40,857 nt of DNA from Pseudomonadota bacterium (lineage in GTDB: Bacteria; Pseudomonadota; Gammaproteobacteria; Burkholderiales; SG8-39): assembly GCA_018241645.1 (NCBI GenBank), contig JAFEDL010000021.1, positions 1-40,857 of the forward strand, in the 5' to 3' direction. Of the stretch, positions 8,150 to 16,326 are shown piece by piece; within the stretch, counting starts at the first letter, position 1, and each line of letters opens with the position of its first letter. The notes under the pieces are model-generated. The model saw only the letters and a list, made by a program, of their open reading frames with translations. It was not told where the DNA came from and did no database searches. A program made the position numbers and the translations under genes.

Positions 8150-9784
8150 ATGACCGATTCGCTGTTCGAGGAACTGCCCGAAGTGTCGGCCGGGGCCGCG
8201 CCCGAGTTCAACGACGTCCTGACCTGCAAGGAGTGGCTGGAGCACGTGCCGCTCGCCAACGTCGCCGAGGCGCAGCGGCAGCTGCTCGCGCAGGCGGCCG
8301 AATTCAACCGGTTCCCCTGCAAGGCGTCGATGCGCCTGCAGGTCCTCGAGGCGCTGCGCGAGGCAGTGGCCTTCGTGCAGATCGAGCAGGCCAAGCGCTT
8401 CACCAACCGGTCCCTGCCGATGGCCGAGGCGGAGGCGGCGGTCTTCGCGGACACGATCGCCCTGTGGGAGAACATGCGCATCGGATACCTGCGCTGCCTG
8501 GGCGCGAGCCAGGCCGGCGAGACCGGCATGCCGGCGCACGCGGCGCTGCTGGCCCAGCGCGCGCTCGCCTACTCGGGCCTGAAGATGTTCCACCACTACC
8601 GCGCCTATCGCGAGGTTCCCGGCGGGGACTGGCAGGCCCTGCACCGGACGTACCGGGTGGCCGAGGAGCTGGATGTAACGGAAGACGAGGTGAAGGACTA
8701 CCTCAACCGGGACGTGCACGATGCCTCCCCGCGGATCCAGTACATGCGCGCGCTGCTGATGGGGCTGGCCAACCCCAATGAACTGGCGCGCAGGCAGCTC
8801 TCGTTCGTCGCCTTCCTGCTCGAGCGCTGGGCGGAAAAGGTCGACCTCTCGGCGCAGCCCGTGGCCGACGAGGGCATGCTGCCCCTGGTCGTCGACATCG
8901 CCGGCGACAAGCCGCCCGAGCGGCTGACGGGCGCGGGCGACGTGAAGATCACCGATCCGCGCTTCCTCGACGTGACCCGGCTGACCAAGAGCCTCAAGAA
9001 CCGGATCGGACTGCTGCGCAAGGGCGAATCGCCGGCCAAGCTCGCGCTGGGCGAGGACTGCGTGCAGCCCTCGTGCGAGCAGCTGCTCGTTTTCCTCTAC
9101 CGGCAGTGGTGCCAGCCGCGCCAGCCGCGCGCGAGCGAGCGCAAGCAGGTGGCGCAGGCCGCGATGGTCTGCAACGACATGGCGGCGATCCACTATTACA
9201 TCCTCGGCAAGGTCTTCCGCCAGCCGGGCGGCCAGAAGGAGCTGTCGCAGAAGGAGCGCGACCAGATCGCGACGTTCGGGCGCATCAGCACCAAGGACGA
9301 GGACGACTACAGCGCGGTGCACGGGTTCCTGCTCGAGCACTGGCAGATCGAGGACGAGAGCGTCTCGGGGCTGCGCATGAAGCGGCCGGCGGGCAGCCCG
9401 GGCAAGCGCTTCACGCACGGCCAGCTGATTGCGGTGCGCCCCGGCGACGCCAAGAACTTCATGCTCGCCCAGGTGCGCTGGCTCATGGAGAGCAACGACG
9501 GCGCCCTGCACGCCGGCCTGCGCCTGCTGCCGGGCCTGCCGGCGGGGATCGCCGTGCGCTCCTACGGGCTGAACGCGGCCAACGAGAAATTCATTCCCGC
9601 GCTGACGCTCACCGAGGTGGCCGCGCTCAAGTCGCCGCCGACGCTGATCCTGCCGGTGGGGTGGCACAAGCCCAAACGTGTGGTGGAAGTGTTCGTCCAG
9701 CAGCCCCTGCGCGTGAAGCTCGCCGACCTGATCGAGCGCGGCCCGGACTTCGAGCGCATGACCTACGAAGTCCTTCCCGACTAG
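8150..9784 (+). CDS. Conserved protein with a PilZ-like C-terminal domain
   Basis: A 544-residue, probably cytoplasmic protein without a signal peptide or transmembrane segment. Residues 1-390 are largely helical and unassigned. Around 395-505 there is a PilZ-like stretch: DESVSG (D402-x-S404-x-x-G407) matches the (D/N)xSxxG half of the cyclic-di-GMP site, followed by a LAQVRWLMES strand and GLRLLPG, as in PilZ barrels. The usual RxxxR motif that completes ligand binding is not evident just upstream, so binding may be altered or lost. Similar long proteins occur in Betaproteobacteria, but I know no assigned role. Its stop codon interlocks with the convergent phoR stop in the tetramer CTAG (9781-9784). 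Confidence 0.7.
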   Translation: MTDSLFEELPEVSAGAAPEFNDVLTCKEWLEHVPLANVAEAQRQLLAQAAEFNRFPCKASMRLQVLEALREAVAFVQIEQAKRFTNRSLPMAEAEAAVFADTIALWENMRIGYLRCLGASQAGETGMPAHAALLAQRALAYSGLKMFHHYRAYREVPGGDWQALHRTYRVAEELDVTEDEVKDYLNRDVHDASPRIQYMRALLMGLANPNELARRQLSFVAFLLERWAEKVDLSAQPVADEGMLPLVVDIAGDKPPERLTGAGDVKITDPRFLDVTRLTKSLKNRIGLLRKGESPAKLALGEDCVQPSCEQLLVFLYRQWCQPRQPRASERKQVAQAAMVCNDMAAIHYYILGKVFRQPGGQKELSQKERDQIATFGRISTKDEDDYSAVHGFLLEHWQIEDESVSGLRMKRPAGSPGKRFTHGQLIAVRPGDAKNFMLAQVRWLMESNDGALHAGLRLLPGLPAGIAVRSYGLNAANEKFIPALTLTEVAALKSPPTLILPVGWHKPKRVVEVFVQQPLRVKLADLIERGPDFERMTYEVLPD

Positions 9785-11187
9785 GCCGCCCTGGCCGCGT
9801 CGATTACTTCCACGCGGCGGGCGGGGAAGACGGCGCTGAAGGTCGAGCCGCGCCCGAATTCGCTCCGGATCTCGAGGCTGGCCTGGTGGCGGGTAAGCAC
9901 GTGCTTGACGATCGCGAGGCCCAGGCCGGTGCCGCCGGATTCCCGCGAGCGGCTGTTGTCGACCCGGTAGAAGCGTTCGGTCAGCCGGGCGATGTGGCGG
10001 CCCTCGATCCCGATGCCGGAATCCTCGACGCTGAACACGCCCTGGCCGTCGCGCAGGCGCCAGCCGATCTGGATCGCGCCGCCGTCCGGCGTGTAGCGCA
10101 CCGCGTTCGATACGAGGTTGGACAGCGCGCTCGAGACCTCGCGCATGCTGCCGGTGAGGCGCGCGTCGGTTTCGACCGAGACCTGCACCTTGTGCCGCCC
10201 GCCGGAGAGCAGGCGCGCCTCCTCGCCCAGCTTTTCCACGAGCGGGCGGACGTCGATCGCCTGGTCGTCCGGGGGGGCGTTCGACGACTCCAGCGTCGAC
10301 AGCGTCAGCAGGTCCTCGATCAGCCGCTGCATGCGGCGGGCCTGCTCGGACATCAGGCCGAGGAACTTCCGCTTCTGCTCGGCGGACAGGACCATGGCCT
10401 CGTCCGACAGGGTCTCGACAAAGCCGGACAGGACGGTCACCGGGGTCTTGAGCTCATGCGACACGTTGGCGACGAAGTCGCGCCGCATGGTGTCGAGCTT
10501 CTCCTCCAGCGTGATGTCGCGCGTCAGCAGCAGCTTCTGGTCGTCGCCGAAATCGATCACGCGCAGCGTGAGCACCGAGGCCTCGCCCCGCGCGCGGCGC
10601 AGCACCAGGGGCTCGCCGTAGGCGCCTGAGCCGAGGTACGCGAGGAAATCCGGGTTGCGCACCAGGTTGGTGATGGCCTGGCCGGCGTCGTTCCGTGTGT
10701 CGATGTCGAGGTGGCGCTCCGCGGTCGGGTTGGCCCACTCGATCTGCCGCTCGCGGTTTAGGATGACCACGCCGTCGGGCAGGGCCTGGCCGGCGGCGCG
10801 GAACCGGGCCAGGGCGACGGCGACCTCGTGCTCCGATTCGTCGCGCGACTTGAAGTGGCGGTGCAACTCCGCCAGGGCCGTCTCCCATGCGCCGCTGCCG
10901 ATCGGCATCGTCTCGCGCCTCGGGACTTCCAGCCAGTGCAGGAACGCGGCCAGGTTGCGGACGTGATGCAGCACCATCAGCAGGAGTCCGGCGACCGCCA
11001 GCGCGAGCGCCCACTCCGCCCCGACAGCCAGCCACGCGGCCAGCGCCGCCGCCGCAAGCGCGGCCAGCGCACCGAGAAAGCGGGCCCAGGCAGTATTCAA
11101 TCCACGCACCTTCGGATTGGACGGTGGGTTTGGGGAAGGGGGTAACGGGGGGAACCCATTAGGGACCGGGAGCCGCGGCTCCCGCAC
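9781..11187 (-). CDS. phoR: Phosphate regulon sensor histidine kinase PhoR
   Basis: A membrane sensor kinase that phosphorylates PhoB under phosphate limitation. There are two transmembrane segments near residues 33-75, a PAS-like region (about 130-225, DGVVILNRERQIEWANPTAE), the H-box NVSHELKTP (H244 counting from the GTG at 11187), the N-box LSNLVSNAVRYTP and G-boxes DSGIGI and GGTGLGLAIV. The short periplasmic loop and ATPase order match PhoR. Start choice: GTG at 11187 has a good AGGGGGAA ribosome site eight bases away but adds a proline-rich 26-residue extension; GTG at 11109 gives a conventional N-terminus without a visible ribosome site. It lies directly downstream of phoB. Confidence 0.9.
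   Translation of the reverse strand: MREPRLPVPNGFPPLPPSPNPPSNPKVRGLNTAWARFLGALAALAAAALAAWLAVGAEWALALAVAGLLLMVLHHVRNLAAFLHWLEVPRRETMPIGSGAWETALAELHRHFKSRDESEHEVAVALARFRAAGQALPDGVVILNRERQIEWANPTAERHLDIDTRNDAGQAITNLVRNPDFLAYLGSGAYGEPLVLRRARGEASVLTLRVIDFGDDQKLLLTRDITLEEKLDTMRRDFVANVSHELKTPVTVLSGFVETLSDEAMVLSAEQKRKFLGLMSEQARRMQRLIEDLLTLSTLESSNAPPDDQAIDVRPLVEKLGEEARLLSGGRHKVQVSVETDARLTGSMREVSSALSNLVSNAVRYTPDGGAIQIGWRLRDGQGVFSVEDSGIGIEGRHIARLTERFYRVDNSRSRESGGTGLGLAIVKHVLTRHQASLEIRSEFGRGSTFSAVFPARRVEVIDAARAA
11168..11183. repeat. Perfect 16-bp palindrome near the phoR start
   Basis: GGGAGCCGCGGCTCCC is a perfect palindrome. It lies a few bases downstream of the GTG at 11187, or within the phoB-phoR spacer if phoR starts at 11109. 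In mRNA it could form a strong hairpin close to the phoR ribosome site. There is no T-tract, so it is not an intrinsic terminator. Confidence 0.6.
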
Positions 11188-11216
11188 CCTGATTGTTCCC
11201 CCTGTTCCTCATTTTC

Positions 11217-11909
11217 TCACGGCGGTAACGCCGTGAACCTGTACCCCGATCCCCGTACCGTCTCCACGTGGCGGTCGTGCCCGGTGGGTTCCAGCGCCTT
11301 CCTCAATCGCCGGATGTGGACGTCCACCGTCCGCTCCTCGACAAACACGTGGTCGCCCCAGACCTGGTCGAGCAGCTGGGCGCGTGAGTGGACCCGTTCG
11401 GCATGGGTCATCAGGAAGTGCAGCAGGCGGAATTCGGTCGGCCCGAGGTCGAGCGGCGTCCCGTTGCCGAACACCCGGTGGGTGGACGGGTCCAGCCGCA
11501 GGCCCCCGGTTTCCACGGGATCGTCGGTCATCTGCGGCGCGCGGCGGCGCAGGACCGCCTTGATGCGTGCCATCAGCTCGCGCGGCGAGAAGGGCTTGGT
11601 GACGTAGTCGTCCGCACCCGCCTCGAGCCCGGCCACCTTGTCCTGCTCCTCCGAGCGCGCGGTCAGCAGGATGAGCGGGATCCCGCGGGTGCGCTCGTCC
11701 TGGCGCAACTGCCGGGCGAGCGCGACGCCGGATATGCCCGGCAGCATCCAGTCGATCAGCATCAGGTCGGGCAGGGCGCTCTTCACGAAGCCGAGCGCAG
11801 TCTCGGCGTCGCGGGCGCGGATCACGTGGTGACCCGCGTGCTCCAGGTTCACCGCGATCAGCTCCTGGATCGCGGGCTCGTCCTCGACGACCAGGATGTT
11901 CACAGCCAT
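11217..11909 (-). CDS. phoB: Phosphate regulon response regulator PhoB
   Basis: A 230-residue OmpR/PhoB-family regulator. The receiver domain has the acidic pocket E9-D10, the phospho-acceptor D53 in LIDWMLPG, and the conserved TKPF lysine near residue 105. The C-terminal winged helix (about 130-228) carries LGPTEFRLLHFLMTH and the recognition helix VEERTVDVHIRRLRKAL. The length matches E. coli PhoB. It is transcribed before phoR, and a Pho-box-like sequence upstream suggests autoregulation. phoU and pst genes are not in the window. Divergent from the DUF971 gene. Confidence 0.93.
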   Translation of the reverse strand: MAVNILVVEDEPAIQELIAVNLEHAGHHVIRARDAETALGFVKSALPDLMLIDWMLPGISGVALARQLRQDERTRGIPLILLTARSEEQDKVAGLEAGADDYVTKPFSPRELMARIKAVLRRRAPQMTDDPVETGGLRLDPSTHRVFGNGTPLDLGPTEFRLLHFLMTHAERVHSRAQLLDQVWGDHVFVEERTVDVHIRRLRKALEPTGHDRHVETVRGSGYRFTALPP

Positions 11910-11947
11910 GGCGGGGTGCCGGTGGGGGATCTCATCCCGCCGATTGT

Positions 11948-11965
11948 ATGAAGTTTGCGTGACAG
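11948..11965 (-). promoter_or_regulatory. Candidate Pho box upstream of phoB
   Basis: The minus strand reads CTGTCAC-GCAA-ACTTCAT: two 7-mers separated by four bases, the spacing of the enterobacterial Pho box. The first 7-mer matches CTGTCA(C/T) fully; the second matches about four of seven positions. A TACAAT -10-like hexamer follows at 11948-11943, closer than in E. coli. It begins 39 bases from the phoB ATG. Confidence 0.45.
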
Positions 11966-12020
11966 TTTTGTTGCGATCGGAAAATCGGCGGACGGGGCGG
12001 CCATGTATGATTCCTCCCCT

Positions 12021-12428
12021 ATGAGCGACATGCCCATCCCCACCGAAATCAAGCTGCACCAGAAATCCCGCCTGCTGGAGGTCGCTTTCTCCGACGGCCG
12101 CAGCTTCTCGCTGTCGTACGAATTCCTGCGGGTTTTCTCGCCCTCGGCGGAAGTGCGCGGCCACGGCCCGGGGCAGGAGGTGCTGCAGACCGGCAAGCGC
12201 GCCGTCGACATCGTCTCGCTGGACCCGGTCGGTTCGTATGCCGTCCAGCCGACTTTTTCGGACGGGCATGCCACCGGCATCTACGCCTGGGACTACCTGT
12301 ACTCGCTTGGCGTGGACCACGACCGCCTGTGGGCCGAATACCTGCAGAAGCTGGCGGCGGCCGGCGCCAGCCGCGATCCGGAGCTAGGGCTCACATCTAC
12401 GATACCCGGCCCCAACAAAGGACACTGA
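12021..12428 (+). CDS. DUF971 domain protein
   Basis: A 135-residue protein with the DUF971 core: [20 protein letters not shown], then [20 protein letters not shown] and the conserved [23 protein letters not shown]971 is also found in iron-sulfur-related and gamma-butyrobetaine hydroxylase-like proteins, but the stand-alone form has no established reaction. An in-frame ATG at 12003 is an alternative start; 12021 fits the usual length better. The TGA is two bases before the ubiE ATG, and the DUF971-ubiE pair recurs in Betaproteobacteria, so co-expression with ubiquinone synthesis is likely. Confidence 0.88.
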   Translation: MSDMPIPTEIKLHQKSRLLEVAFSDGRSFSLSYEFLRVFSPSAEVRGHGPGQEVLQTGKRAVDIVSLDPVGSYAVQPTFSDGHATGIYAWDYLYSLGVDHDRLWAEYLQKLAAAGASRDPELGLTSTIPGPNKGH

Positions 12429-12430
12429 AA

Positions 12431-13165
12431 ATGGGCTCGGAAACCCACTTCGGCTTCAAGCAGGTTGCTGAAGAGGCCAAGGCCGGCAAGGTGCGCGAGG
12501 TCTTCGATCGCGTTGCGGCCAACTACGACCTGATGAACGACCTGATGTCGCTGGGCCTGCACCGGGCCTGGAAGGCGTTCACGATCACCCTGTCCGGCGT
12601 GCGCGCGGGCGACCGGGTGCTCGACGTGGCCGCCGGCAGCGGGGACCTGACGCGTGCGTTTGCGCGACGCGTGGGGCCGACCGGCCAGGCCTGGGCCACC
12701 GACATCAACGGCAGCATGCTCGCCGTGGGCCGCGACCGGCTGCTGGATTCCGGCCTGGTGTGCCCGGCCGTGCAGTGCGACGCCGAGAAGCTGCCGTTCC
12801 CGGACGGCTGCTTCGACTGCGTGAGCGTCGCGTTCGGCCTGCGCAACATGACCCGCAAGGACGCGGCGCTGGCCGAGATGGCCCGCGTCCTGAAGCCCGG
12901 CGGCCGGCTGCTGGTGCTCGAGTTCTCCAAGGTCTGGAAGGCCCTCGAAAAGCCCTACGACCTGTATTCGTTCAAGGTCCTGCCCTGGCTGGGCGAGAAG
13001 GTGGCCCGCGACGGCGAGGCCTATCGCTACCTCGCCGAGTCGATCCGCATGCACCCCGACCAGGAAACATTGAAAAGCATGATGGAACGCGCCGGGCTGG
13101 AAAGGGTCGAATACTTCAACCTGTCGGCCGGGGTGGTGGCCCTGCATCGCGGCTACCGCATCTAG
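12431..13165 (+). CDS. ubiE: Ubiquinone/menaquinone C-methyltransferase UbiE
   Basis: A 244-residue class I SAM-dependent methyltransferase acting on the quinone ring in ubiquinone synthesis. The SAM motif I reads [11 protein letters not shown]. UbiE hallmarks include the early [24 protein letters not shown], the VAFGLRNM segment and the C-terminal [17 protein letters not shown]. The ATG at 12431 gives the family's standard N-terminus ([17 protein letters not shown]), whereas the in-frame extension upstream overlaps DUF971 and is not conserved. ubiJ and ubiB, which serve the same pathway, lie downstream after a Tim44-like gene. Confidence 0.96.
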   Translation: MGSETHFGFKQVAEEAKAGKVREVFDRVAANYDLMNDLMSLGLHRAWKAFTITLSGVRAGDRVLDVAAGSGDLTRAFARRVGPTGQAWATDINGSMLAVGRDRLLDSGLVCPAVQCDAEKLPFPDGCFDCVSVAFGLRNMTRKDAALAEMARVLKPGGRLLVLEFSKVWKALEKPYDLYSFKVLPWLGEKVARDGEAYRYLAESIRMHPDQETLKSMMERAGLERVEYFNLSAGVVALHRGYRI

Positions 13166-13243
13166 CTACAAAAGTCCGGCGCGACAGGGTAGGATGAACA
13201 GATAACAATAAGACATACCAACAAACACTAGGACTGGGACAAG

Positions 13244-14116
13244 ATGAAACGGATTCTGTTTGGCTTCATGGCGGCGCTCCTCGGCGTCGGCCTTGCAACA
13301 GGCGAAGCGGACGCGGCGAAACTGGGCGGGAGCCGGAGCATGGGCACCCAGCGCAACATCACCAGCGCCCCGGCGGCGACGCCTCCCCGCAACGTGCAGC
13401 AGGCTGCGCCTGCTACCCCCCCTGCCGCGGCCCCTCAGCCGCAGTCGGCGCTGAGCCGCTGGGCACCGATGCTCGGCGGCCTCGCGATCGGCGGCCTGCT
13501 CGGCTCGATGTTCGCCGGCGGCGGATTCGGCGGCGCGATGGGCAGCATCCTCATGATGGCGCTGCTGGCCTTTGCGGCGGTGTTCGTGGTGCGCCTGTTC
13601 ATGCGCGGTCGCGGCGCGCCGCAGCCCGCGCCGGCCGGCGGGCCGATGCAGTATTCCGGCCTCGGCAACGAAACCGTCGCGGCCCCCCCGCCCTCGCAGG
13701 CGGCCGGGTTCGAGGCGCAACCGGTGCGCACGCCGGCCAACGTGCCGGCGGGCTTCGACAGCGAGGGCTTCACCCGCCAGGCGAAGCTGTCGTACATCCG
13801 CATGCAGACCGCCAACGACGCGGGCAACCTCGCCGAGCTGCGCGAGTTCACCACGCCTGAAATGTTCGAGGCGCTCAAGGGCGACATCGACGCGCGCGGC
13901 GGCGCCAAGCAGTTCACCGACGTGGTGACGCTCAACGCCGACCTGCTCGAGGTCGTCACCGAGGGCAACACCCACTGGGCGAGCGTGCGCTTCTCGGGCC
14001 TCGTGCGCGAGGTCCCGGGCCAGGCGCCGGGCAGCTTCGAGGAGATCTGGAACCTCGCCAAGCCCGCCGACGGCTCCACCGGCTGGCTGCTGGCGGGCAT
14101 CCAGCAGATGCACTGA
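13244..14116 (+). CDS. Tim44-like domain membrane protein
   Basis: A 290-residue protein with a signal or anchor sequence (residues 1-25), a proline/alanine-rich linker, a glycine-rich hydrophobic region (about 80-122) that probably spans the membrane, and a C-terminal Tim44-like domain (about 165-290). The C-terminal domain shows the usual FTRQAKLSYIRMQTANDAGNL start and the EIWNLAKPADG end. In mitochondria Tim44 tethers Hsp70 to the import pore; the role of bacterial versions is unknown. It lies between ubiE and ubiJ, an arrangement common in Betaproteobacteria. A GNRA-capped hairpin just downstream probably ends or limits its transcript. Confidence 0.88.
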   Translation: MKRILFGFMAALLGVGLATGEADAAKLGGSRSMGTQRNITSAPAATPPRNVQQAAPATPPAAAPQPQSALSRWAPMLGGLAIGGLLGSMFAGGGFGGAMGSILMMALLAFAAVFVVRLFMRGRGAPQPAPAGGPMQYSGLGNETVAAPPPSQAAGFEAQPVRTPANVPAGFDSEGFTRQAKLSYIRMQTANDAGNLAELREFTTPEMFEALKGDIDARGGAKQFTDVVTLNADLLEVVTEGNTHWASVRFSGLVREVPGQAPGSFEEIWNLAKPADGSTGWLLAGIQQMH

Positions 14117-14125
14117 AGCATCCTC

Positions 14126-14134
14126 TGCGATAAT
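14126..14134 (+). promoter_or_regulatory. Candidate extended -10 element ahead of ubiJ
   Basis: TGCGATAAT fits an extended -10 (TGn then GATAAT). A start about seven bases downstream would put the transcript's 5' end at the hairpin at 14139-14160. Motif only. Confidence 0.35.
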
Positions 14135-14138
14135 CCAC

Positions 14139-14160
14139 AAGGCCACCGCAAGGTGGCCTT
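14139..14160 (+). terminator. GCAA-tetraloop hairpin between the Tim44-like gene and ubiJ
   Basis: AAGGCCACC, loop GCAA, GGTGGCCTT: a perfect 9-bp stem with a GNRA loop, 22 bases after the Tim44-like stop codon. The following sequence (GTCATTTCC) is only weakly T-rich, so it may be a partial terminator, an mRNA 3' stabiliser, or a 5' hairpin on a transcript starting at the adjacent -10 element. Confidence 0.6.
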
Positions 14161-14185
14161 GTCATTTCCACTTCCGGTTTCCGAA

Positions 14186-14788
14186 ATGGGTATCTTCGAC
14201 ACCGGCGCCGCCACGGCGCTCAACCACCTCCTCAAGCGCGAAGCGTGGGCGCGGGAAAAGCTCGCGCCGTTCGCGGGCGAGCTCGTCGAGCTGCGCTTCG
14301 CGCCGCTGCCGCCCCTGCGGCTGGGAATCGCCGAGGGCGGGCAGGCCGCGCCGCCCGAAGCCGGGCGCGAGGCGACGCTGGTCATCACCGCCCGGCCGGG
14401 GATCTTTGCCGCGCTCGCCAGGGGCGAGGAGCACCTCATGCAGTCCGTCGACGTTTCCGGCAACGCGCGCCTCGCGACCGAGATCCTCGCGCTGCTGCGC
14501 TACCTGCGCTGGGATGTCGAGGAAGACCTCTCGAAGGTGTTCGGCGACGTGCTCGCGCACCGCATGGTCGGAACCGCGCGCGGATTCGCCGACTGGCAGC
14601 TGGAGGCCGGCAAGCGCCTGGCGGAAAACGTCATGGAGTACGCGGTCGAGGAGCGCCGCATGCTGGTTTCGCGCACCGAATTCGAAGCCTTTGCGGCCGG
14701 GGTGGCGAAGCTGCGCGACGACCTCGCGCGGCTCGAGCAGCGCATCGACCGGCGCTCGGGGCCGCCGGGTTCGCCGGCCGGTAACTGA
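14186..14788 (+). CDS. ubiJ: Ubiquinone biosynthesis accessory factor UbiJ (SCP2 domain)
   Basis: A 200-residue SCP2-fold protein. UbiJ binds hydrophobic ubiquinone intermediates in the soluble Ubi complex. The N-terminus ([23 protein letters not shown]) and the SCP2 core ([37 protein letters not shown]) are seen, followed by a helical C-terminus with a coiled-coil-like stretch ([20 protein letters not shown]). The ATG at 14186 is preferred over an in-frame upstream start inside the hairpin. Five bases separate its stop from ubiB, matching the conserved ubiJ-ubiB pair. Confidence 0.9.
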   Translation: MGIFDTGAATALNHLLKREAWAREKLAPFAGELVELRFAPLPPLRLGIAEGGQAAPPEAGREATLVITARPGIFAALARGEEHLMQSVDVSGNARLATEILALLRYLRWDVEEDLSKVFGDVLAHRMVGTARGFADWQLEAGKRLAENVMEYAVEERRMLVSRTEFEAFAAGVAKLRDDLARLEQRIDRRSGPPGSPAGN

Positions 14789-14793
14789 ATCGC

Positions 14794-16320
14794 ATGAACC
14801 GCTTCCTGCGATTGCTGCGCATCGCCCAGGTCGGGCTGCGGTTCGCGCTGCACGAGTTCCTGCCTCCCGGCCGGGTGCGCTGGGCGCTTGCGCTGGCGAG
14901 CCACCGCCGCAGCGAACCGCGCGCGGAGCGGTTGCGCGGTGCGCTGGAGGCCCTCGGCCCGATCTTCGTGAAGTTCGGGCAGATGCTTTCCACCCGTCGC
15001 GACCTGCTGCCGAACGACATTGCGGACGAACTCGCCAAGCTGCAGGACCAGGTGCCGCCGTTCCCGTCCGCGGAGGCGGCGGCGGAAATCGAGCGCTCCC
15101 TCGGGCGCCCGATCAGCACCGTGTTCGCATCGTTCGAGCGCGACCCGGTGGCGAGCGCCTCCATCGCCCAGGTGCACCTGGCCGCCCTGGCCGACGGGCG
15201 CGAGGTCGCGGTCAAGGTCCTGCGCCCGAACGTGGAGGAGATCATCGCGCACGACGTCGCGCTGCTCGAGACCGCCGCCTGGCTGGTCGAGAAGCTGTGG
15301 GCCGACGGGCGGCGCCTCAAGACCCGCGAGGTGGTGGCCGAATTCTCCAAGCACCTCGAGGACGAGCTGGACCTCATGCGCGAGGCCGCCAACGCCAGCC
15401 AGCTGCGCCGCAATTTCGCCGGCTCGCCGCTGCTGCTGGTGCCCGAGATCCACTGGGATTACTGCTCGCAGCGCGTGATGGTGATGGAGCGGATGTACGG
15501 CACGCCCGTTTCGCAGATCGAGCTGATGCGCGACAAGGGCGTGGACATGCAGCAGCTGGCGCGCGCCGGCGTGGAGATCTTCTTCACCCAGGTGTTCCGC
15601 GACGGGTTCTTCCACGCCGACATGCACCCGGGCAACATCTTCGTCGTCACCGAGGGCGAGCAGCTCGGCCGCTACATCGCGCTCGACTTCGGCATCATGG
15701 GAACCCTCACCGAGGTCGACAAGAACTACCTCGCGCAGAACTTCCTCGCTTTCTTCAACCGCGACTACACGCGCGTCGCGCAGGCGCACCTCGACGCGGG
15801 CTGGGTGCCGCCGGAGACGCGCCTGGACGAATTCGAGGCCGCGATCCGCTCGGTGTGCGAGCCCATCTTCGCGCGGCCGCTGAAGGAGATCTACTTCGGC
15901 CGCCTGCTGCTGCGCCTGTTCCAGACCTCGCGCCGGTTCAACGTCGAGGTCCAGCCGCAGCTGGTGCTGCTGCAGAAGACCCTGCTCAACATCGAAGGCC
16001 TCGGCCGGCAGCTCGACCCGGAGCTCGACCTGTGGAAGACGGCCAAGCCCTACCTCGAGCGCTGGATGGTCGACCAGATCGGCTGGCGCGGGGCGCTGCG
16101 CAACATAAAGCGCGAGGCGCCGTACTGGGCGGCGACGCTGCCGCAGCTGCCGCGCCTGCTGCACAGGCTGCTGGCCGAGGACCGCGCCGAGAAGATCGAG
16201 CGCGCGTTCGCCGCGCTGCACGCGCAGGGCCAGCGCCGCAACCGCCTGCTGGCGGCGCTGGTCGCGGTGGCCGTGGCCTGGGTCGCGGTCCAGGCCTGGG
16301 CGGTGTTCAAGGTCCTGTAG
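14794..16320 (+). CDS. ubiB: UbiB family atypical kinase/ATPase
   Basis: A 508-residue membrane-associated ADCK/UbiB protein needed for ubiquinone synthesis, probably for extracting lipid intermediates from the membrane. Hallmarks: the invariant KxGQ motif in [16 protein letters not shown], the alanine-rich nucleotide loop ASASIAQVH in place of the usual glycine loop, the catalytic-loop equivalent [12 protein letters not shown] and the metal-binding LDFGIMG. The C-terminal 25 residues are hydrophobic and probably anchor it in the inner membrane. It directly follows ubiJ. Confidence 0.96.
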   Translation: MNRFLRLLRIAQVGLRFALHEFLPPGRVRWALALASHRRSEPRAERLRGALEALGPIFVKFGQMLSTRRDLLPNDIADELAKLQDQVPPFPSAEAAAEIERSLGRPISTVFASFERDPVASASIAQVHLAALADGREVAVKVLRPNVEEIIAHDVALLETAAWLVEKLWADGRRLKTREVVAEFSKHLEDELDLMREAANASQLRRNFAGSPLLLVPEIHWDYCSQRVMVMERMYGTPVSQIELMRDKGVDMQQLARAGVEIFFTQVFRDGFFHADMHPGNIFVVTEGEQLGRYIALDFGIMGTLTEVDKNYLAQNFLAFFNRDYTRVAQAHLDAGWVPPETRLDEFEAAIRSVCEPIFARPLKEIYFGRLLLRLFQTSRRFNVEVQPQLVLLQKTLLNIEGLGRQLDPELDLWKTAKPYLERWMVDQIGWRGALRNIKREAPYWAATLPQLPRLLHRLLAEDRAEKIERAFAALHAQGQRRNRLLAALVAVAVAWVAVQAWAVFKVL

Positions 16321-16326
16321 CCGGCC

